A DNA stretch of 64,000 nucleotides, from positions 62,001-126,000 of the forward strand of contig NZ_JASLGR010000006.1 in assembly GCF_030150155.1 (NCBI RefSeq), read 5' to 3'. This DNA is from Nocardioides sp. Lineage in GTDB: Bacteria > Actinomycetota > Actinomycetes > Propionibacteriales > Nocardioidaceae. The notes under the pieces were generated by a model. That model made no database searches, was not told the DNA's origin, and saw nothing but the letters and a program-made list of their open reading frames with translations. The position numbers and the translations under genes are program-made. Shown one piece after another: positions 1-9,359 of this stretch; position 1 is the stretch's first letter; each line of letters begins with the position of its first letter.

Positions 1-164
1 GCGTGCACGGCAACCGGGTCTTCACCGACCTGATCCCCGGCTCGATCCTCGACGCCGACGCCGGGTCGAGTGCCGCCCTGGCCGACCTGGAGCGTGCCGT
101 CGCGGCCCGTCCCGACTTCCTGCCGCTGGCCGCCCAGCTGCACGTGCTCGCGACCCGCGACTGA
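1..164 (+). CDS. C-terminal fragment of a protein cut by the window edge, possibly a methyltransferase
   Basis: The last 53 codons of an open frame are present; codons begin at base 3 and the frame ends with TGA at 162-164. The visible tail ends in a pattern of alternating Ala/Leu/Val with 'AAQLHVLATRD'. Tails of this style occur in actinobacterial class I SAM-dependent methyltransferases, but no SAM-binding motif lies inside the window, so that identity is only a guess. The reading frame has normal high GC at third positions, which supports it being a real gene. It is followed by 173 bases without a gene before the DUF3040 protein. Confidence 0.4.
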   Translation, partial: VHGNRVFTDLIPGSILDADAGSSAALADLERAVAARPDFLPLAAQLHVLATRD

Positions 165-337
165 GACCCGACCCCAGCCCGAACCTGGCCTGACACCGCC
201 CCCGTCGGCGTCCGCATCCGGGACCGAGGTCCGGGGACGGTCACGGCTCGGCTAAGAATTTGTCGCCGCGGCTACCGGGTTTCGGAGCGGCTGCCTAGAC
301 TGGGGGTGTTATCCGCAGCGACCGTGGGGAGGAAACG
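165..337. other. intergenic stretch upstream of the DUF3040 gene
   Basis: No gene is seen here. The stretch contains a possible -10 element TAGACT at 296-301 and a purine-rich Shine-Dalgarno sequence (GGGGAGGA, about 326-333) in front of the GTG start at 338. No convincing -35 element or terminator hairpin was found. Confidence 0.4.
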
Positions 338-769
338 GTGCCACTCTCGGAAGAGGAGCTTCGTCTGCTTGAGCAGATGGAGCGCGCCCTCGTGGAGGAG
401 GACCCGAAGTTCGCCTCGGCGCTTCGTGGCACGAACCTCCGACGTGCGGCGCAACGGCGCGCCATCCTCGCGGGTGTCGCGCTGGTCGTCGGACTGGCGC
501 TCCTGATGACAGGTGTCATCACGCAGCTGCCGCTGATCAGCGTGCTCGGCTTCGTCGTCATGGTCGGCGCTGTCACCTTCGGGGTGGCGGCACTGCGTGT
601 GCGCCAGCCGTTGGCCGAGCCGACCGCCCACCCCGCCAGCGGGTTCACCGTCTTCGACGGCGGTCGTTCCTCCCGCTCGGGCCGCACGCGTGGCTCGAAG
701 CCGCGCAAGTCCGGCACGTTCATGCAGCGTGTCGAGATGCGCTGGGAGAAGCGCCGCCGCGACTTCTGA
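338..769 (+). CDS. DUF3040 domain membrane protein
   Basis: A 143-residue protein. The N-terminus 'MPLSEEELRLLEQMERAL' is the hallmark of the DUF3040 family, which is found almost only in Actinobacteria and has no established function. Two adjacent hydrophobic segments at about residues 47-65 and 67-87 are predicted membrane helices. The C-terminal 45 residues are basic (many Arg and Lys) and probably cytoplasmic. The GTG start at 338 is chosen because GGGGAGGA lies 5-8 bases upstream and because the family motif begins there. In many actinobacteria a DUF3040 gene sits just outside the mraZ end of the dcw cluster, as here. It converges on the transglutaminase gene with only 30 bases between the stops. 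Confidence 0.88.
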   Translation: MPLSEEELRLLEQMERALVEEDPKFASALRGTNLRRAAQRRAILAGVALVVGLALLMTGVITQLPLISVLGFVVMVGAVTFGVAALRVRQPLAEPTAHPASGFTVFDGGRSSRSGRTRGSKPRKSGTFMQRVEMRWEKRRRDF

Positions 770-799
770 CGCGGCCCGTCCCGTCCCGCTGCACCGACG

Positions 800-3055
800 T
801 CACGGCGTCCTGCGGCGGAAGAGCGAGGCCGGCAGCACCCGCGCCCGTCGCTTCGCCCGTGGCCCCGCCGCGTCGCGCAGCGCCGTGGTGACCTCCCGGA
901 GGTCACCGCGCTGGGCCTGCGCGGTGGCGGTCGCGGTGCCGGCCGCGGCGTACCGGCTCTCCTCGACGCCGGTGCGCAACCGGGCCAGGGCATCGGCCGG
1001 GGCGCCGTCGACGCGCAGCGTCGCTGCCTGACGCCGGACCGAGGCGTGGTCGGGCCAGACGGCCCCGAGGTCGACGGCGGTGTCGCGCAGCTCGGCCCAC
1101 AGGTCCTCCGGCGTCGCACGGTGCAGCCGGGCCAAGCGGCGGCGTCGGCGCAGCAGGGCCGGCGCGGCCAGGGCGACCAGCACCACCACCAACGCCGCAC
1201 CGGCCACCAGGGCGGTGACGGTGCTGCGCGAGGGACCCGAGCCGGAGGTGCTCGCGCTGGTGTCGGGTGCCTGGGTGGAGGGCTTGCGGGTCGGGGCGAC
1301 GCTCGGCGCGCTGCTGGGCCGTCGGGTCGGCACCGTGGTCGGGGACTGGGTCGGCCCGGTGACGCCGCTGGTGTCGGTGTACGTCGGCGTGGTGGCCGCC
1401 CGGATCGACGGGGTCGGCTCGAAGCGCACCCAGCCGGCGCCCGCGAAGTAGAGCTCGGGCCAGGCGTGCAGGTCGTGCGCTGAGTAGACCCAGGTGTTCG
1501 GTGCGGTCTCGGTCGGCTGGAGGAAGCCGACCGCGACCCGGGCCGGGATGTGCAGGGCGCGGGCCATCACCGCCATCGCGGCAGCGAACTGCTGGCAGTA
1601 GCCGCGCCGGCTGTCGGGGCCGGTGCCGAGGAAGGTGACCAGGTCGTCGGTGCCGTCGCCCAGGTCGGTGGAGGTGTCGTAGGTGAAGCCGCCGTCGGTG
1701 CGGAACCAGTCCTGCAGCGCGACCGCCTGCGCGAACGGCGAGGTGACGTGCGAGGTCACCTCCCGGGCCAGCGCCCTGACGCTGTCGGGGAAGTCGCGGG
1801 GCAGATCGGTGTAGAGCTGACCCGACAGTGAGGTCGAGCTCAGCCCGAGCAGGTAGGAGGCGTCGTAGCTCGGGGTGAACCCGTTCATCGTCCAGCGCGC
1901 CCCGGCGGTGGTCAGGTCCTTGTCGGCGGCCATCACGTCGAGGGTGCCGGAGTCGTAGCGCCAGTCGCCGCGGACGAAGAGCGAGGTCAGCGGCGCCTGG
2001 GTGGGCAGCCACTTCGAGGCGAACCGGTCCGAGGCGGTCACCGCGTAGTGGTGCTTCGCCCCCTCCATCGAGGCGTCCATGCCGGTCGGCAGCGGCAGGT
2101 CGCCACCGACCCGGTTGGCCGAGGGGACGTACCGTTCGCCGGCGCTCCACTGGTTGCCGCGGAACGTGGTCAGCACCGACATCCGCATGTACGACGGCGA
2201 CGGGTCGTCGGTGACGACGGTGAGCAGGTCGTAGTCGGGCCCCTGCACGAGGTCGTGGTGCAGCGAGACCATCGGGTTGGTCACCTGGAGCTGCTCGTGG
2301 TCGCTGCCGTTGCCGCCGCTGGGCATCAGGTCGAAGCGCGACGTGGACACCACGTGCGGGATCACGATCGCGGCGGCGATCGCGGTCGCGGCGATCCCGG
2401 TGGCTCGGGTGAGGACGGCGACGCTGGCCCGGGCGTCGGCGCGCACCGTCGAGCCGGGCGCGGTGGTGGCCTCCCAGCGGGCGAGCACCTGGGCGAGGAG
2501 GAGCAGGGCGCAGAAGCCCGCCGACGGTGCGGCGATGCTCCACCACGGCAGCCGCACCGGGCCGTTCCAGAACGTCACCGACCAGATCGCCACCAGCAGC
2601 GGCCCGACCAGGATCGCGCGGCGCAGGCCGACGGCGACGAGGTCGACGGCGAGCACCGAGAGCACGGTGCCGAGCAGCAGCAGCGGCAGCACCCCGCCCT
2701 CGACCGGAGCCGGGGGACGGACATGGCTCGAGAGCCGTACGGCGTGGACGACCTGGTCACTCAGGTCCGTCCACCGCGTCCCCACCGGGACCGGTGAGCC
2801 GACCAGCTGCCAGGAGACGACGGCGCTCCCGATCACGGCCTGGCCCAGGGCGACCACAGCCACCGGAAGGCGGACGGCGCGACCCACGAGGCCGATCCCC
2901 ACCACGACGGCGGCCAGCACCACCGACGGCCCGAGCCAGGTGCCCGGGTCGAGGGTGAGCACCCGCCACGACACGGTGGCGGTCCACGAGGTCAGAGCGG
3001 CCAGCAGGGTGGCCGCGACCATCAGCGCGAGCGCGGTCCGCCTAGCCACGAGCAC
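800..3055 (-). CDS. transglutaminase-like membrane protein (TgpA/DUF3488 type)
   Basis: A 751-residue protein. The first ~230 residues are strongly hydrophobic with several membrane helices (the DUF3488/TgpA N-terminal region). A large extracellular part with a transglutaminase core follows. The active-site Cys is C487 in 'RRGYCQQFAAAM', and the downstream 'SAHDLHAWPELYF' supplies the catalytic His and Asp. After a Thr/Ser/Pro-rich linker there is one more membrane helix, an Arg-rich stop-transfer run and a DUF4129-like cytoplasmic tail. It is the third gene of a leftward MoxR-DUF58-transglutaminase operon and its GTG start overlaps the DUF58 stop by 14 bases. Substrates of this family in actinobacteria are unknown; a role in processing or cross-linking envelope proteins is an inference. 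Confidence 0.88.
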   Translation of the reverse strand: MLVARRTALALMVAATLLAALTSWTATVSWRVLTLDPGTWLGPSVVLAAVVVGIGLVGRAVRLPVAVVALGQAVIGSAVVSWQLVGSPVPVGTRWTDLSDQVVHAVRLSSHVRPPAPVEGGVLPLLLLGTVLSVLAVDLVAVGLRRAILVGPLLVAIWSVTFWNGPVRLPWWSIAAPSAGFCALLLLAQVLARWEATTAPGSTVRADARASVAVLTRATGIAATAIAAAIVIPHVVSTSRFDLMPSGGNGSDHEQLQVTNPMVSLHHDLVQGPDYDLLTVVTDDPSPSYMRMSVLTTFRGNQWSAGERYVPSANRVGGDLPLPTGMDASMEGAKHHYAVTASDRFASKWLPTQAPLTSLFVRGDWRYDSGTLDVMAADKDLTTAGARWTMNGFTPSYDASYLLGLSSTSLSGQLYTDLPRDFPDSVRALAREVTSHVTSPFAQAVALQDWFRTDGGFTYDTSTDLGDGTDDLVTFLGTGPDSRRGYCQQFAAAMAVMARALHIPARVAVGFLQPTETAPNTWVYSAHDLHAWPELYFAGAGWVRFEPTPSIRAATTPTYTDTSGVTGPTQSPTTVPTRRPSSAPSVAPTRKPSTQAPDTSASTSGSGPSRSTVTALVAGAALVVVLVALAAPALLRRRRRLARLHRATPEDLWAELRDTAVDLGAVWPDHASVRRQAATLRVDGAPADALARLRTGVEESRYAAAGTATATAQAQRGDLREVTTALRDAAGPRAKRRARVLPASLFRRRTP

Positions 3056-4268
3056 TCCTCAGACCCATCCAGGCCCGGGAGACGGCGTGCTCCTGGCGCA
3101 GCACCGAGCTGGCCCGCCAGCCCGCGTCACGGAGCCGGTGCACCGCCTCGGCGGTGCCGGCACTGGGGTGATGGTGGGCGCTCGGCGGCTCGGCGCCGGT
3201 CCAGCGCTCGGAGTCCACCACGAGTGCGAGGGTGCTGCCCGAGCCGACCCGGGCCCGCCGCAGCGCCTCGGTCGGCAGCGGCGCCGCCCCGCCGAGCACG
3301 ACGATGGTGAGCGCGCTGGTGTCGGCCAGCACGTGCGGGTCGGCCACGGCGGTGTCGGTCGGCTCGATGTCGGCCAGCGCCTCCAGCAGGGGCCCGGGCA
3401 CGGTGAGTGGCGGGGTCAGGGCGAGTGTGGCCGTCACCAGTCTGACGCTGAAGCCGCGCGCCAGCAGGTGCACGCAGACCGAGGCGGCAGCACTGACGGC
3501 GGTCTCGAACGACGAGCCCGCACCCTCGCCGCGGTGGGCGGTGGCGCGGTGGTCGATCATCACGGTGGCCTGGGCCTGCCAGGGCTGCTCCTCGCCGCGC
3601 ACCATCAGCTCTCCGGCGCGCGCGGTGCTGCGCCAGTGCACCCGGCGCAGGTCGTCGCCGCGGCGGTACTCGCGCACGGTGGTGTCCTCGGCGCTGCCGG
3701 TGGCGAAGAGCCGGCTCTGCTGGTCACCGGAGGTGGAGCTCGATCCGCCCCACCCGATCGTGGCCAGCGGGACGGTGGCGGGGGTGACGATCACGGGCGT
3801 TGCGCCGCTGACCACCCAGTGCTTCTCGGCCAGACCGAACGGGTCGCTGCGGCGGACCTCCATCGGGCCGAGGTCGATCCGTCCCCGGCGCACCGGCTCG
3901 ACGGTGTAGTCGAGCCGGTGGTAGCCGTCCACGGCGGTGAGCAGCTCGGGAGCCGGTCCGAGGGACGGGCTGAGGGTCTCGGTCCAGCGCAGGTCGGCCT
4001 TGGCCTCCACCTGGAGGTGGACGGTGACGGCCAGCGAGGCTCCCAGCGGTACGACGGGGGAGGGGACCAGTCGGGTGACGCGGACCTGACCGGGGGCGAC
4101 GCGCGCGGAGGACGCGGCGACAACGACCAGTACGACCGCGAGCACCCCGGCGCTGAGCAGCAGCGGCTGGTCGATCAGCATCGCCGCGATCACCAGCACG
4201 ATCCCGGCGGCCAGGAGTGCGCAGCCGCGGAGGGTGAGCAGGGTGAGCGCGTCGCGGAGCCGTCGCAT
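3042..4268 (-). CDS. DUF58 domain-containing protein
   Basis: A 408-residue protein. Two hydrophobic segments fill about residues 10-50. Further on is the conserved DUF58 segment 'YRRGDDLRRVHWRSTARAG', followed by a von Willebrand factor A-like fold region with 'VMIDHR'. The ATG at 4268 is chosen because it lies 2 bases after the MoxR stop; a longer frame upstream would lie inside moxR. DUF58 proteins are regularly encoded with MoxR AAA+ ATPases and transglutaminase-like membrane proteins and are thought to form a chaperone-like envelope module. The exact biochemical role is not known. Confidence 0.88.
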   Translation of the reverse strand: MRRLRDALTLLTLRGCALLAAGIVLVIAAMLIDQPLLLSAGVLAVVLVVVAASSARVAPGQVRVTRLVPSPVVPLGASLAVTVHLQVEAKADLRWTETLSPSLGPAPELLTAVDGYHRLDYTVEPVRRGRIDLGPMEVRRSDPFGLAEKHWVVSGATPVIVTPATVPLATIGWGGSSSTSGDQQSRLFATGSAEDTTVREYRRGDDLRRVHWRSTARAGELMVRGEEQPWQAQATVMIDHRATAHRGEGAGSSFETAVSAAASVCVHLLARGFSVRLVTATLALTPPLTVPGPLLEALADIEPTDTAVADPHVLADTSALTIVVLGGAAPLPTEALRRARVGSGSTLALVVDSERWTGAEPPSAHHHPSAGTAEAVHRLRDAGWRASSVLRQEHAVSRAWMGLRSARG

Positions 4269-4270
4269 GG

Positions 4271-5227
<957 letters not shown>

Positions 5228-5306
5228 CCCCTGAACGCTACCGGGCCGCGCGCCCCATCGGGAGACAAAGACGGCGGGGGAAAAAGGGGAGCAAAAGGGG
5301 AGTGTG

Positions 5307-5350
5307 GTGGTTGATCGTGGAGGAAAGTGGGGTAGCGTGGGGCAAAGTGG
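5307..5350 (+). promoter_or_regulatory. MraZ-type operator: five GTGG boxes at a 10-bp period
   Basis: GTGG occurs at 5307-5310, 5317-5320, 5327-5330, 5337-5340 and 5347-5350, exactly one helical turn apart, so all five lie on one face of the DNA. MraZ is known to bind short tandem boxes (TGGGN in E. coli, AAAGTG-like in mollicutes) in front of its own operon. Two of the boxes here read AAAGTGG. A G/A-rich run (about 5276-5300) precedes the array. The array ends 43 bases before the mraZ start, so autoregulation of the dcw operon by MraZ is a strong inference. Confidence 0.8.
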
Positions 5351-5393
5351 AGGACGAGGCCACTGAGGTGGAGCCGAGGGGAGGTGCCCGCAG

Positions 5394-5819
5394 ATGTTCT
5401 TCATGGGCACCTACACCCCGAAGCTCGACGACAAGGGACGCCTCTTCCTCCCGGCGAAGTTCAGGGAACGGCTGAGTGAGGGGGTCGTCGTGACGCAAGG
5501 CCAGGAGAACTGCTTGGTCGTGTGGCCCGAGGACGTCTTCATGGCCGAGGCACAGCGTGCGCAGCAGACCCCGATGACCAATCGGGGGGCGCGTGACTAT
5601 GCCCGTGTCCTGTTCGGCGGTGCCGAGCAGGGGACGCCCGACAAGCAGGGCCGGATCGGCATCTCGCCGCTGTTGCGGAGTTACGCCGGCCTGGACAAGG
5701 ACGTCGTCGTGATCGGCGTGATGGACCGGATCGAGATCTGGGATCCCGAGCGGTGGGCTGAGTACAGCTCCGGCGCTCAGGCCAAGTTCGCCGAGCTCGA
5801 CGAGGACCCTGCCTCCTAA
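5394..5819 (+). CDS. mraZ: transcriptional regulator MraZ
   Basis: A 141-residue protein with the two tandem AbrB-like MraZ halves. The first starts 'FMGTYTPKLDDKGRLFLPAK' and the second carries 'PDKQGRIGISPLLRSYAGL'. The DxxGR pairs are the DNA-contact signatures of the family. The protein forms ring-like oligomers that bind tandem boxes upstream of mraZ and control division and cell wall gene transcription; a five-box array lies just upstream. It is the first gene of the dcw cluster. Its length is normal for the family. The next gene, rsmH, is separated by 221 bases that hold a large inverted-repeat structure. Confidence 0.96.
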   Translation: MFFMGTYTPKLDDKGRLFLPAKFRERLSEGVVVTQGQENCLVVWPEDVFMAEAQRAQQTPMTNRGARDYARVLFGGAEQGTPDKQGRIGISPLLRSYAGLDKDVVVIGVMDRIEIWDPERWAEYSSGAQAKFAELDEDPAS

Positions 5820-5837
5820 CCAGCACCAATTGAAGAA

Positions 5838-5949
5838 CGGCTCCGTAGAGCGAGGTCTCAGTCCCGCTCCCACGCCAGCTGGGATCACTTCCCCGGTTCC
5901 AGACGGCACTTCCCCGGGAGCGGGCATGAGTCCCCGATTTACGGAGCCG
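5838..5949 (+). promoter_or_regulatory. structured leader between mraZ and rsmH (candidate mraW-type cis-regulatory RNA)
   Basis: Two nested perfect inverted repeats: 5838-5847 (CGGCTCCGTA) pairs with 5940-5949, and 5863-5871 (CCCGCTCCC) pairs with 5916-5924. Four further pairs (5857-5860 with 5927-5930) lie between them. The apical region 5872-5915 carries the direct repeat CACTTCCCCGG at 5886-5896 and 5907-5917; the second copy runs into the closing stem. No T-run follows, so it is not a simple terminator. A conserved RNA structure called the mraW motif is known upstream of mraW (rsmH) in Actinobacteria; whether this hairpin belongs to it was not tested. Its position, 91 bases before the rsmH start, fits a leader control element. 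Confidence 0.55.
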
Positions 5950-6040
5950 CTCTGCATTTTCCGTAACACCATCAGCAACTTCAGCAATACCAGTAACAGC
6001 AGTCACACCGGCACCAGGCCGGCACGAGGTAAGGGTCGAG

Positions 6041-7048
6041 ATGAGCACTACGCAGGGTCCGGACGAGACGGCGGGCGATCCGCGTCACGTCCCGGTGCTG
6101 CTCGACCGCTGCGTCGAGCTGCTCGAGCCGGCCCTGCGCGCCGACGGCTCGGTGATGGTCGACTGCACCCTCGGCCTGGGCGGCCACACCGAGGCGGTGC
6201 TGCAGCGCATCCCCACCGCCCGGGTGATCGGGATCGACCGCGACCCGACCGCCCTGGCGATGGCCAGCGCCCGGCTGGCGCCCTTCGGTGACCGCTTCGT
6301 CGGCGTCCACGCCGTCTATGACGAGCTGCCCGAGGTCGTCGCCGAGCACGGCCGCGCCGGCCTGGCCGACGCCGTCCTCTTCGACCTCGGCGTCTCCTCG
6401 ATGCAGCTCGACGTGCGCGAGCGCGGCTTCATGTACGCCGCCGACGCTCCGCTCGACATGCGGATGGACGACACCACCGGCCCGACCGCGGCCGACATCC
6501 TGAACAGCTACAGCCATGCCGAGCTGACCCGGATCCTGCGCGAGTACGGCGAGGAGAAGTTCGCCTCCAAGATCGCCCGGGCGATCATCGAGCGCCGGGA
6601 GCGGGAGCCGTGGACCCGCAGTGGTGCCCTGGTGGAGCTGCTCTACGACGTCATCCCTGCACCGGCTCGTCGTACCGGCGGACACCCGGGCAAGCGGACC
6701 TTCCAGGCCCTGCGGATGGAGGTCAACGACGAGCTCGGCGTGCTGCGCCGGGCGATGCCCGCCTCCCTCGACGTGATCGGCGTCGGGGGCCGCGTGGTGG
6801 TCGAGTCCTACCACTCCTTGGAGGACCGGCTGGTCAAGCAGGTCTTCACCAAGGCGACCCGTCTGGACGTGCCGCCCGACATGCCGTTCATCCCCGAGGG
6901 GATGGAGCCGGCCTTCCGACTGATCACCCGTGGCGCGGAGCAGGCCGACGACGCCGAGAACGCCCACAACCCGCGCGCTGCCTCGGTCCGGCTGCGCGCC
7001 ATCGAACGAATTCGCTCCACTTCCTCTTCCCCGTCTCGAGGTGCCTGA
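6041..7048 (+). CDS. rsmH: 16S rRNA (cytosine(1402)-N(4))-methyltransferase RsmH
   Basis: A 335-residue protein. The N-terminal 'RHVPVLLDRCVELLEPAL' and SAM-binding 'VDCTLGLGGHTEAVL' are diagnostic. So are 'DLGVSSMQLDVRERGFMY', 'PLDMRMD' and 'GKRTFQALRMEVNDEL'. It adds the N4 methyl group to C1402 in the ribosomal P site using SAM. The ATG at 6041 is preceded by a weak purine stretch (GAGGTAAGGGTCGAG). It is the second gene of the dcw cluster and its TGA overlaps the ATG of ftsL by one base. The C-terminal ~25 residues are less conserved and rich in Ser and Arg. Confidence 0.96.
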   Translation: MSTTQGPDETAGDPRHVPVLLDRCVELLEPALRADGSVMVDCTLGLGGHTEAVLQRIPTARVIGIDRDPTALAMASARLAPFGDRFVGVHAVYDELPEVVAEHGRAGLADAVLFDLGVSSMQLDVRERGFMYAADAPLDMRMDDTTGPTAADILNSYSHAELTRILREYGEEKFASKIARAIIERREREPWTRSGALVELLYDVIPAPARRTGGHPGKRTFQALRMEVNDELGVLRRAMPASLDVIGVGGRVVVESYHSLEDRLVKQVFTKATRLDVPPDMPFIPEGMEPAFRLITRGAEQADDAENAHNPRAASVRLRAIERIRSTSSSPSRGA

Positions 7049-7494
7049 TGCCGAACGCCGCCGTCTCTCCCCGCCGCCTTCCCTGGCTCGAGCCGGGAAC
7101 GATCGAGCGTGCCCGCCTCCGGGTGGTCCCGCGTCGCCGGGTCGCCACCAGCGAGCTGCCGTTCGTGCTGCTGGTCTCGGCCCTGCTCGTCGGGGGTGTG
7201 GTCGCGCTGCTGATGTTCAACACCTCGATGCAGGCCGCCTCCTTCACCCAGACCCGGCTGCAGAAGCAGGCCACCACACTGGCCGCGCAGCAGCAGTCCC
7301 TGGAGATGCAGCTCGAGACGCTGCGCAGCCCGCAGAACGTCGCCCAGGCCGCGGAGAAGCAGGGCATGGTCATCCCGGCGAACGTCGCGATGCTCAAGCT
7401 CGACACCGGCAAGGTGCTCGGTGACGCCGCTCCGGCCGACGGCAGCTACACCCCGCCGCTGTGGATCAAGGTCCGCAAGCCCTCGTTCAACTGA
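7048..7494 (+). CDS. ftsL: cell division protein FtsL-like
   Basis: A 148-residue bitopic membrane protein. About 42 basic residues come first, then one membrane helix at about 43-63 ('LPFVLLVSALLVGGVVALLM'). An extracytoplasmic coiled-coil-like segment rich in Gln, Leu and Glu ('QKQATTLAAQQQSLEMQLETL') follows, then a short C-terminal tail. Size, topology and position between rsmH and ftsI are those of FtsL, which bridges FtsQ/FtsB and the FtsW-FtsI septal synthase; primary sequence is poorly conserved in this family. The ATG at 7048 overlaps the rsmH stop by one base. Confidence 0.82.
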   Translation: MPNAAVSPRRLPWLEPGTIERARLRVVPRRRVATSELPFVLLVSALLVGGVVALLMFNTSMQAASFTQTRLQKQATTLAAQQQSLEMQLETLRSPQNVAQAAEKQGMVIPANVAMLKLDTGKVLGDAAPADGSYTPPLWIKVRKPSFN

Positions 7495-7522
7495 GACGAC
7501 GCTACGAAAGTCGACGTTCGCG

Positions 7523-7530
7523 CGACACGC
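7523..7530 (+). promoter_or_regulatory. CGACACGC box upstream of ftsI (WhiA-type GACAC core)
   Basis: The octamer CGACACGC lies in the 82-base gap between ftsL and ftsI, 46 bases before the ftsI start. The same octamer recurs in front of ftsW, ftsZ and wag31. GACAC is the recognised core of the actinobacterial division regulator WhiA (with a WhiB partner). Binding here is inferred only. Confidence 0.45.
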
Positions 7531-7576
7531 GGTCGCAGAACGATGAACCATCGAACAGGTCAAGGAGACTGAGGCA

Positions 7577-9340
7577 GTGGCGATGAGGGGACGTGGGGCA
7601 CCGCAGCTTCGACTGCGGGCGGGGTTCCTCCTGGTCGCGGTGATCCTCTCCTTCTTCGGAGCGCGGCTGATCCAGCTGCAGGCGATCGACCCGCACGCTT
7701 ACGCCGACGCGGCCCGCAAGGCCGACCTGACCAGCGTGGTGCTGCCCGCCACGCGCGGCAACATCCTGGACCGCAACGGCGAGCCGCTGGCCGACTCCGT
7801 CGACGGCCTGATGATCATCGCCGACCCGTCGCTGACCAAGGCGACGGCGCCGCAGCTGGCCAAGTTCCTGTCGAACAAGCTCGACATCGACTACTTCACC
7901 ACCCTCAAGGCGCTGCGCGGCAAGAAGGCCGGCTCCCGCTTCGAGTACGTCGCTCGCCGGATCCCGGCCACGCAGGCGACCGAGGCGGTCAAGGCCGCCG
8001 AGGAGCTCGGCTACAAGGGGCTCACCACCGAGCGCGACCCGATCCGTGACTACCCGGGCGGTGACCTGGCGGCCAACATCGTCGGCTTCGTCGGCACCGA
8101 CGAGTCGCTCGGCGGGATCGAGCGCTCCTTCGACAAGACCCTGGCCGGCAAGGACGGCGAGGAGACCTACGTGACCGCGGGCGGCACCCGGGTCCCGCTG
8201 GGGGAGAGCTCGACGGTGGAGCCGGTCAACGGCCAGAACATCACCACCACGATCGACCGCGACGCCCAGTGGTACACCGACAAGGTGCTCGCCGAGGCCG
8301 CCTCGAACTCCGGCGCCGAGTCCGCTGTCGCCGTCGCGATGGACACCCGCACCGGCGAGATCCTGGCGCTGTCGGACTGGCCGACGTACGACGCCAACAA
8401 CCCGTCGGCGTCGAAGAAGGCCGACCTCGGCACCCGGTCCCTCTCCGAGCCCTACGAGCCCGGCTCGGTGGAGAAGGTGCTGACCCTCTCGGCACTGATC
8501 GATGCCGGCAAGGTCACCGACCGCACCCGGCTGACGGTGCCCAACACACTGGCCCGGCAGGACCGCGTGATCCACGACTGGTTCAACCACCCCACGATGA
8601 AGTGGACGCTGGCCGGGGTCGTGGCGCAGTCCTCGAACATCGGCACCGTGCTCGCCTCGGACAACTTCGACACCGGTCAGCTGCGCGACTACCTGGTCAA
8701 GTTCGGCCTGGGCCAGAAGACCGGCATCGGGCTCTCGGGTGAGACCCCCGGCATCCTGGCCAGCGCCTCGGCCTGGAACCACCAGCTGCAGGACCGGATC
8801 TCCTTCGGTCAGTCGCTCTCGGTCAACGCGCTGCAGATGACCACCGCTGTCAACGCGGTGGCCAACGGCGGCGTCAAGGTCACCCCGAGCCTGATCAAGG
8901 GCACGGCGACCAACGACTCGGGCCAGACCGTCGGCACCGACCACACCACGACCGAGCGGGTGGTGAGCCAGGAGGCGGCCACCCAGATGATGCAGATGAT
9001 GGAGCGGGTCGTGGACCCCAAGACCGGTACCGCGCCGAAGGCGCAGGTCGCCGGCTACCGGGTGGCCGGCAAGACCGGCACCGCCCAGCGTGCCGTCAAC
9101 GGCCGCTACGACGGCAGCCTCACCGTCTCCTTCGCGGGCTTCGCCCCGGCCGACAACCCGCGCTTCACCGTCTACGTGATGATCCAGAACCCGAAGACGA
9201 ACAAGGGCGGTGGCTCCAACGCCGGCCCGGTCTTCTCCCGGATCATGAGCTTCCTCCTCCGTCGTTACGGCGTCGCGCCCACCGGCACCAAGCCCTCGCA
9301 CCTGCCGGTGCAGTGGGGCAAGGGCGCGCTGCAGTACTGA
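7577..9340 (+). CDS. ftsI: peptidoglycan D,D-transpeptidase FtsI (PBP3, class B)
   Basis: A 587-residue protein. A short cytoplasmic tail is followed by one membrane anchor (about residues 15-35) and the dimerisation/pedestal domain ('RGNILDRNGEPLADS'). The transpeptidase domain has the SxxK motif S297-V-E-K300, the SxN motif S352-S-N354 and the KTG motif K499-T-G501; S297 is the acyl-enzyme serine that also binds beta-lactams. No PASTA domain is present. It cross-links septal peptidoglycan together with FtsW. The GTG start at 7577 follows AAGGAG at 7562-7567; ATG 7583 is an alternative. It lies in the standard dcw position after ftsL, and the 82-base gap upstream contains a CGACACGC box. Confidence 0.95.
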   Translation: MAMRGRGAPQLRLRAGFLLVAVILSFFGARLIQLQAIDPHAYADAARKADLTSVVLPATRGNILDRNGEPLADSVDGLMIIADPSLTKATAPQLAKFLSNKLDIDYFTTLKALRGKKAGSRFEYVARRIPATQATEAVKAAEELGYKGLTTERDPIRDYPGGDLAANIVGFVGTDESLGGIERSFDKTLAGKDGEETYVTAGGTRVPLGESSTVEPVNGQNITTTIDRDAQWYTDKVLAEAASNSGAESAVAVAMDTRTGEILALSDWPTYDANNPSASKKADLGTRSLSEPYEPGSVEKVLTLSALIDAGKVTDRTRLTVPNTLARQDRVIHDWFNHPTMKWTLAGVVAQSSNIGTVLASDNFDTGQLRDYLVKFGLGQKTGIGLSGETPGILASASAWNHQLQDRISFGQSLSVNALQMTTAVNAVANGGVKVTPSLIKGTATNDSGQTVGTDHTTTERVVSQEAATQMMQMMERVVDPKTGTAPKAQVAGYRVAGKTGTAQRAVNGRYDGSLTVSFAGFAPADNPRFTVYVMIQNPKTNKGGGSNAGPVFSRIMSFLLRRYGVAPTGTKPSHLPVQWGKGALQY

Positions 9341-9347
9341 TTCCAGA

Positions 9348-9353
9348 TAATCT
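9348..9353 (+). promoter_or_regulatory. -10 element for an apparently leaderless murE transcript
   Basis: TAATCT, matching the actinobacterial TANNNT consensus, ends 6 bases before the murE GTG start. There is no Shine-Dalgarno sequence in the 19-base gap after ftsI. This geometry puts the transcription start at or next to the start codon. No clear -35 element is seen. Confidence 0.5.
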
Positions 9354-9359
9354 GCCTCG

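Noticed and set aside
5967..6040. CAG/CAA-rich stretch before rsmH as a repeat element
   Set aside because: The units are irregular and short, with no clear tandem period.
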